Source: Thermothelomyces thermophilus ATCC 42464 (Eukaryota; Ascomycota; Sordariomycetes; Sordariales; Chaetomiaceae). From it: DNA of 64,000 nt. Position numbers and translations under genes: made by a program. Location: assembly GCF_000226095.1 (NCBI RefSeq), contig NC_016474.1, positions 3,720,001 to 3,784,000 of the forward strand. Direction: 5' to 3'. Numbering within the stretch: position 1 is the first letter of the stretch; the number at the start of each line of letters is the position of its first letter. Of this stretch, positions 11,867 to 21,533 are shown one piece after another. The notes under the pieces are model-generated. The model worked only from the letters and a program-made list of their open reading frames with translations, was not told the DNA's origin and ran no database searches.

Positions 11867-13765
11867 ATGCCTCGCCCGAAACGGTCGCGCGTTGGTGCGA
11901 CGCGCCCGACGAGAGCCCCCTCTCCAGCACCCGATGGTCAAGCCGCGGAAAAGGCGCCCACGGTTGCGCCAGCCGAAGTTCCGGGAAGCGATATCTATGA
12001 TGTTAGCGACCGCGAGAAGGAGCGCATAAACCAACGAGTCGCCCAAGCCGCCAAGGCTGGCTCGCATTCCCGTCGCACCCGCGCCTCTGAGCATCTGAAT
12101 CTGAATTCGGAACAGGCGAAGGCGTTGGAGGACTCAAGACGTAGGCGCGACGACGCCATGGACAGGCTGGACGACCTCACCTCAACGTCCCGGCCAAACC
12201 GCTCCGACAGCCCAGATATAGAACACAGTCGAAGGGAGTCGGTGTCTGAGCCGCAACGTCGGTTGACCGACGCGTCGGGGCTTGATCTGGACGACGATAT
12301 CTTTGCCAACCTCGACGATAGCTTGGACGACACGGCAAACTCGTTTGAAGAGACACGAACGGGCTACCGCTCGGCCGACACCTCGTCGATCAATGTTGCC
12401 ATGTTCAAACGTCGACCTAGGCAGTCGAGCGTCGCGGGAAGGGATGACGCCCCGATCCGGCCGAGCAGCAGGGGGCAGAACACGCCGAGCATCAGCACCA
12501 CCCTCAATTTCAGTAATTTCAAGCGTCGAGCGCGCGAGCCCAGCATTCTCGGCACGGGACGTAAGCCTCGCAGGGCAAGGTCTCAATCAGTCGCCTCCCA
12601 GGCCTCACGGAACCCCAGCGTGCTTGGTGATGGCGACGATTCTGGCCCGGACGGCGAGTCAACCCCGCTTGACAAGACCAGGAGGCGGACGCGGGCTTCG
12701 TTTGTTGCAGCGAGTGGGCCCGGGTCAGAATCGCCAGCTCTGCCCTCACGAAAGCGCAAATCACTGGAAAGCCATGATGGTAGGGGGAAGCGGCCCGCGG
12801 CGGAACCCGAGGCAGAAGAGCCAGGGCCAGGGCCAGGGCCAGGGCCAGGGCCAGAGCCAGAGCCAGAAATCATTCATCAGTCAATCGAGGTCGAGGTCGA
12901 GGTCGAGCGCACTCCGAGCCCGCCGCGAGGCCGCGCCCGGGAGCGCGAGCGCTTTTCCACGCCCGTCGCCGCCGCCGCCGACGACCCCGACATGGCGCCT
13001 CCGCTCAGCAGCTCCTCGGAGGGCGACAGCCCCGTTGCGTGGCCTCCGTTGGACACCCTCGCTCACCGCACTTACAACCCGCGCAAACCTCCACCAAGAG
13101 CGCTGAAGACGCCAGAACTCATGGATTCCTCCTCGGACCTTTCGTCTCCCCCATCGCTGACTTATTCACCACACTACGTGGCTCCGCCCAAGGGACCCCC
13201 CCGGAAACAAGCAGCACCTCCGCCAAAGATTACCACGGCCGATTTGACATCGCTCCTCCCTCGCCGCCGGCACAAGGAATCAAACCGCAGGACTGGCGGC
13301 GACGATCCGTTCGACCCGGACGCGTCGGACGACGACCGCTACGTCGCGGCAAGCAACGGCGAGGACGACGTCTCGTACGTCGACTCGCGGGCCGCGGCGC
13401 GGAGGAGGAAGGGCCAGATGGCTCTCGGCCGGTCGACCGCCAACCGCAGGGCGGCGAAGGCGGCCACCAAACCCGGCAACGCCGGCGGCAAGGGGCGCGC
13501 CATCAGGACGTACGGGGCGGCGAACGAGGACAAGGAGAACGAGGAGATCCAGGACGAGATCGTGGTTGCGAGCGGGGACGAACATGGCGGTGGGGAGGAC
13601 GAGCAGGACGACGCGCTCCCCGAGGAGGAGACGACCCGGATGATGGCGGAGCGGCTTGGCGAGGAGCTGCAAAAAGCGGCAAAGAAGTTCAAGGAGGTAG
13701 ATAAGTGGGAGCTCTCGTTCGAGGAGGTCACGCATAGTTCATCGCCTGGGCCGGATGCTCGGTGA
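11867..13765 (+). CDS. conserved-looking basic, disordered nuclear-type protein, function unknown
   Basis: A single intronless frame of 632 residues that I cannot assign. The start MPRPKRSRVG has a good context (ACAAATGCC). The sequence is rich in Arg, Ser, Pro and Asp with many basic clusters, suggesting a nuclear protein. Two related motifs lie in tandem: residues 175-191 (INVAMFKRRPRQSSVAG) and 213-229 (LNFSNFKRRAREPSILG). Residues near 320-345 are a GP/EP then VE repeat encoded by hexanucleotide repeats. Further on come TTADLTSLLPRRRHK (about 462-476), the acidic patch DPFDPDASDDD and a final helical segment KKFKEVDKWELSFEEV (about 605-620). That two short motifs and the C-terminal segment stand out from disorder suggests conserved binding motifs, but no function is proposed. 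Confidence 0.8.
   Translation: MPRPKRSRVGATRPTRAPSPAPDGQAAEKAPTVAPAEVPGSDIYDVSDREKERINQRVAQAAKAGSHSRRTRASEHLNLNSEQAKALEDSRRRRDDAMDRLDDLTSTSRPNRSDSPDIEHSRRESVSEPQRRLTDASGLDLDDDIFANLDDSLDDTANSFEETRTGYRSADTSSINVAMFKRRPRQSSVAGRDDAPIRPSSRGQNTPSISTTLNFSNFKRRAREPSILGTGRKPRRARSQSVASQASRNPSVLGDGDDSGPDGESTPLDKTRRRTRASFVAASGPGSESPALPSRKRKSLESHDGRGKRPAAEPEAEEPGPGPGPGPGPEPEPEIIHQSIEVEVEVERTPSPPRGRARERERFSTPVAAAADDPDMAPPLSSSSEGDSPVAWPPLDTLAHRTYNPRKPPPRALKTPELMDSSSDLSSPPSLTYSPHYVAPPKGPPRKQAAPPPKITTADLTSLLPRRRHKESNRRTGGDDPFDPDASDDDRYVAASNGEDDVSYVDSRAAARRRKGQMALGRSTANRRAAKAATKPGNAGGKGRAIRTYGAANEDKENEEIQDEIVVASGDEHGGGEDEQDDALPEEETTRMMAERLGEELQKAAKKFKEVDKWELSFEEVTHSSSPGPDAR
12821..12866 (+). repeat. CCAGGG/CCAGAG hexanucleotide repeat, coding
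   Basis: Tandem hexamers encode alternating Gly-Pro then Glu-Pro dipeptides. A second hexamer array (GAGGTC) at about 12887-12906 encodes Val-Glu repeats. Both stay in frame. Confidence 0.9.
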
Positions 13766-14121
13766 AGGTCGACACAGGTGTCGAGTTGTTTTGGGTTTGA
13801 GGACGAGTGCTATCACGATCCGTTGGCTGGGCTTTTTTTTTCTTGTATTGCTGCTTTTGACGCCGAGGAGAGGCTGTTCGATAGGTAGTCGTCAGAGACG
13901 CTTGCAGTGGGTTGTATCAGCGGTTTGTCTAGGGTTTGGTTGGCATCATCATTAGCTCTGAAACAAACGCCGGAGCTCTTTATTCGTATTCGACGAAACT
14001 TTGTCATGCTCATATCCATCAGGCCTCATGTCTAAACCGGTATAATAAAAGTTTCAAAACGCCCAACGCCTGCCTCTTCTAACGTGCCCTTGCTTTTCTC
14101 GTTGGAGTGTGGTAAAAAGTG
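13766..14121. other. convergent intergenic region
   Basis: Carries the 3' UTRs of the 11867 gene and TIP41. A T-run is at about 13832-13840. Nothing else is recognised. Confidence 0.5.
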
Positions 14122-15063
14122 CTATGACTGGGCCGCCAGGCAAACACTGTCCAACGAGCGCTCGATGACCGGCAGCAAGTTCGCAACCTGGTTCGAGTCC
14201 CTCAGAGCGACGGCGATGGCATCCGGCATCAAGCCACTCAGGTAAAGATTCTGCCGCCGAGTCAGCACGCTCGTGTTTTTTTTTTTTTTTCCCTCAGGGG
14301 AGAGACAGGGTTCGCTTACTCGTTTGACGTTATCGAACTTGTCCTCCCGCGCCGTATACTCCCGAATGACCACCTCCTTCTCAAAGTCCACATACACCCT
14401 AGTATCTCGGATCCGTACCACAACCCCGTCCAGCCGCATGTACAGCCGGCACAACAGCAGCATCCGCTGCTCCATCACGCGTACCTTGACGCTCATGATG
14501 CTGATGCCGTTGTCGTCCAGCTCGCTCTCGTACAGCACCACCTCGTCCGCGAACAGGATCGGGTCCCTCCTCTTAAGCAGCTCAACGGGGATCCCGCCCT
14601 TTCCCTCCTCGCCCCCCTCCCGCAGGCCGCGGCCGTCCGCGGCCGGGACCTCGTCGCCCCGGTAGGAGGCGCTGTAGCTCCAGTCGAAGGGGCGCACCAC
14701 CTCGGAGATGCCGGCGCTCGTCTGCTCGCGGCTGCGGCTCCACTCGCGCGCGTAGGCGACGCGCAGCATGCCGCCCTCGCCCGTCTTGTCGACCGTGTCG
14801 AGCGCCGGCTCCGCGCTGAACGAGATGCGCCACCCGGACGCCGGGTGCGCGATCGAGACCAGGTTGTCGCCAAAGATCATCTCCGGGATCGGGATCCCCA
14901 GGCGCGCCGACATGGCGTCGATCGGACCGGCCTTGAGGATGGGGAGCTTGCGGGTCGAGATGCGAAAGGGCGGCTGCGTGTGCGTGCGCGTCGCGGCGGC
15001 CAGGTTTGCCGGGTCCGCCGTCGGGGACGGGGAGCGCGCCGGGGGTTTGCTTGGGGGGTCCAT
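14122..15063 (-). CDS. TIP41: TIP41-like protein (PP2A/TOR pathway regulator)
   Basis: TIP41 proteins bind the PP2A-family phosphatase machinery (Tap42 in yeast) and relay TOR nutrient signalling. Exons are 15063-14320 and 14250-14122 (290 aa). Family marks are IPIPEMIFGDNLVSI (about residues 57-71), the SGWRISFSAEPAL region, the DPILFADEVVLYESELDDNG strand pair, and MLLLCRLYMRLDGVVVRIRDTR, the most conserved block. The N-terminal 40 residues are Pro/Ser/Thr-rich. The 69-nt intron (14251-14319, GTAAGC...CAG) has a length divisible by three and no in-frame stop, so unspliced RNA would encode a 313-residue form with a Lys-rich insert. It lies head to head with Aurora kinase about 1 kb away. Confidence 0.95.
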   Translation of the reverse strand: MDPPSKPPARSPSPTADPANLAAATRTHTQPPFRISTRKLPILKAGPIDAMSARLGIPIPEMIFGDNLVSIAHPASGWRISFSAEPALDTVDKTGEGGMLRVAYAREWSRSREQTSAGISEVVRPFDWSYSASYRGDEVPAADGRGLREGGEEGKGGIPVELLKRRDPILFADEVVLYESELDDNGISIMSVKVRVMEQRMLLLCRLYMRLDGVVVRIRDTRVYVDFEKEVVIREYTAREDKFDNVKRVSEPCLSPEGKKKKNTSVLTRRQNLYLSGLMPDAIAVALRDSNQVANLLPVIERSLDSVCLAAQS

Positions 15064-16104
15064 GTTTCGAAAGACTGTCTCCTCCTCTTCTCTTGAAAGA
15101 AAAACGCCGGGAGGTTATACTCTTTTCCTGCCTGCACTTTTTCACTACTCGCGTGCTACGACGCCGCGGTCAGTTGTTGCGACCGCGTTGACTTGTTAAT
15201 ATACACCGTAGAGATTGGGCGCGGGTCGAGAGCTCCCCCTTGTTCGAGAGCAGCAGAAAAGTTCGCGGAAGCGGGCGACTGTTCAAACTCCCTCGCAAAT
15301 CTTCCAAATTGAATTAACTTATCTTCCCCGTGCTGTCAAACTTCGCTGTTGTCGTCAAGGTTGGTTAAGCTCGGGTTCGAGACGAACATTGGGCTTGGCT
15401 TCGGCGGGAGCTTTAAGTTTGGCGGGGTAGCGGGGCAATCACTCGGCAGCTCTCCCAATACCTAGCTTCCTACACAGCGTTGAGAGAGCTCCTCGGACGC
15501 TTTGAAGCACCACGGGCAATCGCAACGCACAAACTGCAGCCATGTTTTCCAGACCGGACGCGGCGATTTCTCCAGAGAAGGACAAACCTGGAGCGATCTT
15601 TAGAAGCATAACCCATTAGCTATCGTTCTCTGGACAAACTCAGGGCTTTGCGGTACCATCATAGTAAAGCTCAAGTTTTGTTTCGAAGCTTGCGATTCGT
15701 CACTCTGCGATCAGCTTGAAGTCGCAAATGTTAACTAAGCCGCATGATATAACACCATGCTCCATTCCGCCATCTCCTAGTGCATCGTGCATCTACTAGA
15801 CCAATCTGATCGCAATCCCGATCGGTTCTGCCTAGTCTAACTATGTAGATTCGAGTCCCACCTTGGAACGGGGCGCTGCCAGGGAATGAGGTGCAGTGGG
15901 GCAACTAAGCTAGTCGGTTGCTAGGCAACGGGCAACCCCGGAGCAAGGTAAATAATTTGACCCCCTTCAACTCGACCTATCCTTGAACTCCTCCGTTTCT
16001 CACACTGCAACTGTGGGCCATCGCAACCTCGTCAAATCCCGTTTTTGTCATCTCGACCAGCGTTAACCTTTTCCTCGATTCCGAAAATAGCTTCGACCAA
16101 CATC
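15064..16104. promoter_or_regulatory. divergent promoter region, TIP41 / Aurora kinase
   Basis: About 1 kb between divergent starts. On the Aurora side it contains a CCAAT pentamer near 15801 and the RFX-like palindrome at 15917-15929. A segment near 15840-15870 looks faintly like a tRNA T-arm but does not fold as one. No gene recognised. Confidence 0.55.
15917..15929. promoter_or_regulatory. X-box-like palindrome (candidate RFX site)
   Basis: The palindrome GTTGCTAGGCAAC consists of GTTGC and GCAAC half-sites around TAG, about 175 nt upstream of the Aurora kinase ATG. It resembles RFX-family X-boxes (GTTRCC...GGYAAC), although the left half-site has T where C is usual and the spacing is one base short of the commonest form. 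Fungal RFX proteins are known to regulate cell-cycle and DNA-damage genes. Binding is inferred only. Confidence 0.4.
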
Positions 16105-17446
16105 ATGACGACGAGAGCTCTGGAGGCCAGCTTCGACCGGCTCTCGGTCAACGACGAGAACGACCCCGGTGAGAATGCTCGGCTATACCAGAAGACCAAG
16201 GCATGTAACAGATAAAAACAATAATGTGTGCTGTGCGCTTTCTGACTCGAAGCGCAGCCGATGGGTACCTCGAGCCAACTCACCCACAGCACCGCCAGGC
16301 AAACCCTGCTCAAAGTTGCGCTGCAGACGCAGCACGCCAACGCGGTCACGGCAACTGTCAACCTCCCCTCGCAAGCGGCCCAACGAAAGGGCGCCGTGCC
16401 CCCGACCGCCAACCCCGCCTCGCCCAAGAAGGAGAAGTCGACTTCATTAACAACATCTCGCTCCTCGGAGGAGACTGCGTCCGAGCAACCCTCCACGGCC
16501 ACCTACGTCGACCAGCCACTTGTCCCTAAGCAGTTCCATCTCGGCATGTTCGAAATCGGCCGGCCCCTCGGGAAGGGCAAGTTTGGGCGCGTATACCTCG
16601 CGCGGGAACGCACCACCGGCTTCATCTGCGCGCTCAAGGTGCTCTACAAGTCTGAGCTCCAGCAAGGCACGGGCGTCGAGAAGCAGGTCCGGCGCGAGAT
16701 CGAGATCCAGAGCAACCTGCGGCACCCCAACATCCTCAAGCTGTACGGGCACTTCCACGACAGCAAGCGCATCTTCCTCATTCTCGAGTACGCCGGCAAG
16801 GGCGAGCTGTACAAGCACCTGCGGCGCGAGCAGAGGTTCCCCGAGTGGAAGGCGGCGCAGTACATCGCCCAGATGGCGGCGGCGCTGCGCTACCTGCACC
16901 GCAAGCACGTCATCCACCGGGACATCAAGCCCGAGAACATCCTGGTCGGCATCCACGGCGAGATCAAGATCTCGGACTTTGGCTGGAGCGTGCACGCGCC
17001 CAACAACAGGCGCAACACGCTCTGCGGCACGCTCGACTACCTGCCCCCGGAGATGATCAAGTCGGGCAGCAAGGACAACTGGTACAACGAGAAGGTCGAC
17101 CTGTGGAGCCTCGGCGTCTTGACGTACGAGTTCCTGGTCGGCGAGGCGCCGTTTGAGGACACCCCGATCATGACGCACAAGCGCATCGCGAGGGCCGACA
17201 TGACCATTCCTGACTGGGTCAGTAAGGAGGCCAAGGATCTCATCAAGAAGGTATAGTTCTCCTACCCTACTTACTTTCTTCTTCGCTTCCCTTCTCGACA
17301 TATGGTGCGTGCTAACCGAAACACAGCTCCTGGTGCTTGATCCGGAGAAGCGGCTTCCCCTCGAAGAGGTCCAGAACCACCCCTGGATCATCAAGCACTG
17401 CGTGAAGGGTGAGCGGGCGGCCAATCGGGAAAAGCCCCTGAAATAA
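16105..17446 (+). CDS. IPL1: Aurora protein kinase (Ipl1/Ark1/AurA)
   Basis: Serine/threonine kinase of the chromosomal passenger complex, which corrects kinetochore-microtubule attachment and promotes chromosome segregation. Exons are 16105-16168, 16253-17250 and 17327-17446 (393 aa). After a disordered Ser/Thr/Pro N-terminus of about 115 residues comes the kinase domain: glycine loop [19 protein letters not shown]-type lysine in [10 protein letters not shown], catalytic loop [14 protein letters not shown] (the Trp after DFG is typical of Aurora), activation loop [16 protein letters not shown] with the Aurora phospho-threonine position, and C-terminal HPWIIKHC. It is the only Aurora seen here; filamentous fungi usually have one. 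The first-intron acceptor was chosen to keep frame with the large exon; a start at 16261 would lose only the first 24 residues. Confidence 0.96.
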
Positions 17447-17772
17447 CCAACCGCAAAGATGACGGGGGTGAGATGAGTTGTTTTATTGAAATTGTTCTCG
17501 TTATTTTGTGTCGGAGTCAGCGAGTGGCGTTCAGGAGTCGGGCTGGGTTCACCAGGGGGTCACGGTGCGGAGTTCAATGCATAGCGCAGCCTATCCGGCT
17601 TTTGTTTTGAAGTTTCAAATTTTCTTCTTACGTCCCTCGCAAGGTCAGCAACGGGTCGATTGTGCATACGTTGGTCTCGGGGAGCAAGATGCTGGTTATA
17701 TAGTACAGGCACATTACATTATTGCTACACGATTTACGAGAGAGGGGATAACTTCCCTCTTGAAAGTTCTCC
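17447..17772. other. convergent intergenic region
   Basis: Carries the 3' ends of the Aurora kinase and ATP23 genes, with no further feature recognised. Confidence 0.5.
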
Positions 17773-18716
17773 TCAGCGATATATCTCTTCAAATGGCCTC
17801 TTGTCTGCGAAACATGAGTCCCACACCTCATTCACCACCTTGGTCGCATGCACGTCGTCTCTACAGGCTGGCCGCGCCATGACGGACTGGATGGCCCGCG
17901 CTCGCACGCAGTTCTGGAACTGCTGTGTGAGCGTCCAGTTGCCCCGTGTTAGCGCCTCCCTCGTCCACCGACACTCCCCGCTCAGCATCGACGCTCGGAT
18001 CTATAAAAATCGCCCCATCGTCAGCCCACGAACCATATATATATAGCCATAGGCCGCCCAGGAAGTTGGACACTTACCTCGGTACAAGCGGCATGCCTCA
18101 GATTGCCGCCTCCGCTCCAGTCGACCTTCCAGCGCAGGTGGTCCCAGGCGTGCACCATCTCGTGCGCCAGCGTGTCCTCGAGGTGGCCGCGGTCGCGCAT
18201 CTCGTTGGCGCAGATGAGGATGCCGTGGTCGGGGCTGAAGCCGCCGCCCTGGCGGACGACCCGGCCGTCCTCGGCCACGCGCGCGGGGCAGCGCCGGCAG
18301 AGCACGTTGGTCTCGTCCAGCGTCCCGTTGAGCGCCGCAACCTTCTCGCGCAGGAACCGGATCACGGGCGAGTACTTGAACAGGTAGTCGCGGTCGGCCT
18401 CGCACCGCGCGCAGTCGCGCGCCTCGTTCGCCTTGTACCGGTCCTCCCGGTAGTGCTCGATCCCCTCGGGCGTGATCTGGCCCGTGATGATCTTGAAGTA
18501 GTTGATCCACCACTTGAGGGAGGGGTCGTACCCGGTCCGGGCGGGGTCGTTTTCAAGGAAGCGCGGGAGGGGTCGGCTGTTCGTCGGTTGTTGTTGTTGC
18601 TGTTGCTGCTCTTGTTGTTGTTGTTGTTGGCTGGAGGGGGTTGTAGAAGTGGCGGAAGCGGCGGGGGAGGAGGAGGAGGAGGAGGAGGAAGCGGGTGGTC
18701 GTTGCGGTGTTTCCAT
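17773..18716 (-). CDS. ATP23: ATP23 mitochondrial inner-membrane metalloprotease
   Basis: Intermembrane-space protease; in yeast it processes the Atp6 precursor and helps assemble the F1Fo ATP synthase. Exons are 18716-18078 and 18000-17773 (288 aa). The zinc-binding motif HEMVH lies in [18 protein letters not shown]. Cysteine pairs typical of the family are [11 protein letters not shown] and CRRCPARV, and the C-terminal exon adds GECRWTRE and [15 protein letters not shown]. The first about 45 residues are an unusual Ser run, Thr/Ser segment and poly-Gln tract (18580-18640) with no obvious presequence; family members enter the intermembrane space without a classical one. The ATG chosen is the first in frame before the Ser run. 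Confidence 0.95.
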
Positions 18717-19403
18717 GGTTGTTGATGACGATTGAGGACAGAAAGACGACTTGCTGGGCTCCCTGCGACGCAGTCCCCGATGGTTGATAAGGTTTGGTAA
18801 AAAAAAAAAAAAAATTAAAGCTGTCGGTGGAATCGCGTAGTATGGAGTGCTCGTTGGAAGGCGTTGTCGAAGTCGATACGGGCGTCGGTAGAGTCGTTGA
18901 TCATGTCCCAGCTTTGGCCAAAAAGGTGCCAGTTTCGCGATTCGATCCGAGCCAGCTCCACCAAGCCACCCAGCGAGTGTTCCCGGCCCGCGGTCCACCT
19001 AATTTTTTTGCCCTGGGAGAACTGCCACGCCCTTCCCGGCTTTGTTAGGCGGTGAAGCCCAGCAGAAGGGCGCAATTCCGACAAGTTGGTCTTGACCCCG
19101 GATTTCTGGAGACTCTCCCGATATCGGCCAATCGAACAGCACACAGCTCTGCTAGCGGGCCACAGCACTTCGCGAATGAGGTCCACTGATCGGGCGTGAA
19201 CGCCCTTGCGCCTGCACCCAAGCCAGGCAAAATTCACGGCGCCCCTGGCCCATACATACCGAGAGCCGGTGTGGTGCGAATAGTAATTTATAAAATGGAA
19301 ACGGGAGCGAATATGTGTAAGAGAGAAATCCTGCACCACATTTGACGTGCAGACTTTCGAGATTGTCTTCTGACTTGGTGACGACGTTTTTCATGTTGTA
19401 GCC
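18717..19403. promoter_or_regulatory. divergent promoter region, ATP23 / glutamate 5-kinase
   Basis: About 690 nt between divergent starts. An A-run lies at 18800-18814 and an AT-richer part at 19275-19320. No gene recognised. Confidence 0.5.
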
Positions 19404-21278
19404 ATGAGGGGGCCACGTCCGCTTGGCGTTGTGATCAAGCTCGGTGAGTGAGAAACGGCGATTTAAGACAGGGGGCTGTGTGTAATGTAACTGACATCTT
19501 TCAGGGACCAGCTCCATTGTCGACGAGAAGACCCATGAGCCCCTCCTCTCTATCCTGACGTCGATAGTGGAAACGGCAGTGAAGTTGAGGAAAGATGGTC
19601 ACAGGGTCATCATTGTCTCCTCCGGCGCCATCGGCGTTGGGCTGCGGAGGATGGACGTCGAGAAGAGGCCGAAGCATCTTTCCAAGCTGCAGGTATGGAG
19701 ATTTCCCCTCGACAGACCCGAAGTAACGAGACATCTCTGACAGAGCGTGTAGGCACTTGCAGCCATCGGCCAGTGCCGGCTCATGAGTCTCTGGGACAGC
19801 CTGTTTACTCACCTCATGCAGCCCATTGCCCAGATCCTCTTGACAAGAAACGACATTGCCGATGTAGGTTGGACTGTGAGCAGCCCTCGCGTTGTGCCCG
19901 GCTACTGACGCCAGCACGCAGAGGTCACGCTATCTCAATGCCCAGAGGACATTCAACGAGCTGCTCGACATGGGCGTCATTCCCATCGTCAACGAGAACG
20001 ACACGCTGGCAGTGTCGGAAATCAAGTTTGGCGATAATGACACGCTCTCGGCTATCACAGCGGCCATGGTACACGCAGACCTGCTCTTCCTCATGACCGA
20101 CGTCGACTGCTTGTACGACAAGAATCCGAGAACCCACCCCGACGCCCACCCTATCGAGGTGGTCGAGGATATCGGGTCCTTGGTAGCAGATGGTGAGTTG
20201 TTTCTTCCGACGCCAACAACAACAACAGCTTTAAACTCACGCCTCGTCAACAGTCTCAACTGCTGGTTCCTCACTCGGCACAGGCGGCATGTCTACCAAG
20301 ATCGTCGCCGCTCGCCTCGCCACCTCAGCCGGCGTAACAACCGTCATCACGCGGTCTTCCAACCCAGGCAACATTGTTAAGATTGTCAAGCACATCCAAG
20401 CCAGCCGCTCACCGCCTTCCCTCGTCACCAAAGCCAACCAAACAACAACATCAGTAGCGGCGGCGGCAGCAGCAGCAGCAGCAGCAAACCCCGGCCGAGC
20501 AGCCCAGCGTGCCGCCGAACAAGAAACCTCCCCGGCTTGCCCCACCCACACCGGCCTCGCGCCCGCGGGAGCAACGCCGGCCCCGAACAAGATCCCCCTC
20601 CACACGCGTTTCCTACCCTCTCCGCACCCGGTCCGCGACCGCTATTTCTGGATCCTGCACGGCCTGCGGCCCCACGGCACGCTGTACATCGACCAGGGCG
20701 CCTACAAGGCGCTGCTGGGCAAGGCCGGCCTGCTGCCGGTGGGCGTGGTGGACGTGGAGGGCAACTTTGCGCAGCACGAGGCCGTGAGGCTCTGCGTGGT
20801 GGAGAGGAGGAGGAAGAAGAAGAAGAAGAATAAGGGACAGAGGAAAGACGGGAAAGGGAAGGCCAAGGGAGGTAGGAGCCAAGGAGATTCGGGGGCGCAG
20901 AAGAACAGCGGGGAAGAGAACGAGGAGGAGGAAAGGGAGAAGGAAAATGAAATTCCTGATAGAGAACCGGGTGATGAGGAGGATGGGAGCGAGGTCGATG
21001 ATGACAGCGACGGTGACGATAAGCTCTGGGAGGGTGAGCCTCGCGAGGTGGGCAGAGCGCTGAGCAATTACTCGAGCTCCGAGATCGCGAGGATCAAGGG
21101 GCGGCAGAGTGCGGAGGTGGAGGGCATCCTGGGGTACGCGGACAGCGAGTATGTCGCGCAGAGGGAGAGCATCAGCTTCTTTGATTCGGTCAGGGGGAGC
21201 AGGCCGGCTACCCCCGTTCGGGAGGTGCTGGATGGGAAGGGGATTGGGGGGTATGAAGTAGAAGGGGCGGTTTTTTGA
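19404..21278 (+). CDS. PRO1: glutamate 5-kinase with PUA domain
   Basis: First enzyme of proline synthesis; phosphorylates glutamate to gamma-glutamyl phosphate with ATP. Exons are 19404-19443, 19505-19692, 19753-19863, 19922-20192 and 20254-21278 (544 aa). The amino-acid kinase domain shows [56 protein letters not shown] and [11 protein letters not shown]. The C-terminal PUA domain is marked by [26 protein letters not shown] and [14 protein letters not shown]. The protein is about 100 residues longer than usual. A poly-Ala linker (20458-20487) precedes the PUA domain, and a roughly 75-residue Lys- then Glu/Asp-rich insert (20803-21030) splits it before the SNYSS strand. Catalytic motifs are intact, so it should be active. 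Confidence 0.95.
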
Positions 21279-21533
21279 GCGGGTGTGGAAGAAAGGGTCT
21301 GGGGTCTCGGAAGGCTAGAGGAATCGGGATTGGAAGAGAGGGAAAATCGGCATAGACAAAACAGACGGAATTTCTCATGGTATCTGATAGAGCTGGCTGG
21401 AGATCCAAGTGTGTTTCTGCCATGACCACTGCAATCAATCCTGCCTCATGCTAGTATTTCTAAAGGTCCCTTTTTGAACGCCTGACGCCATTGACAATAT
21501 TGCACATAGTATAGCACCTGATCCCTCATCCTA

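Noticed and set aside
15840-15875. Possible tRNA near the Aurora promoter (GATTCGAGTCC)
   Set aside because: The stem around the T-loop-like sequence does not pair and no acceptor or anticodon arm can be formed.
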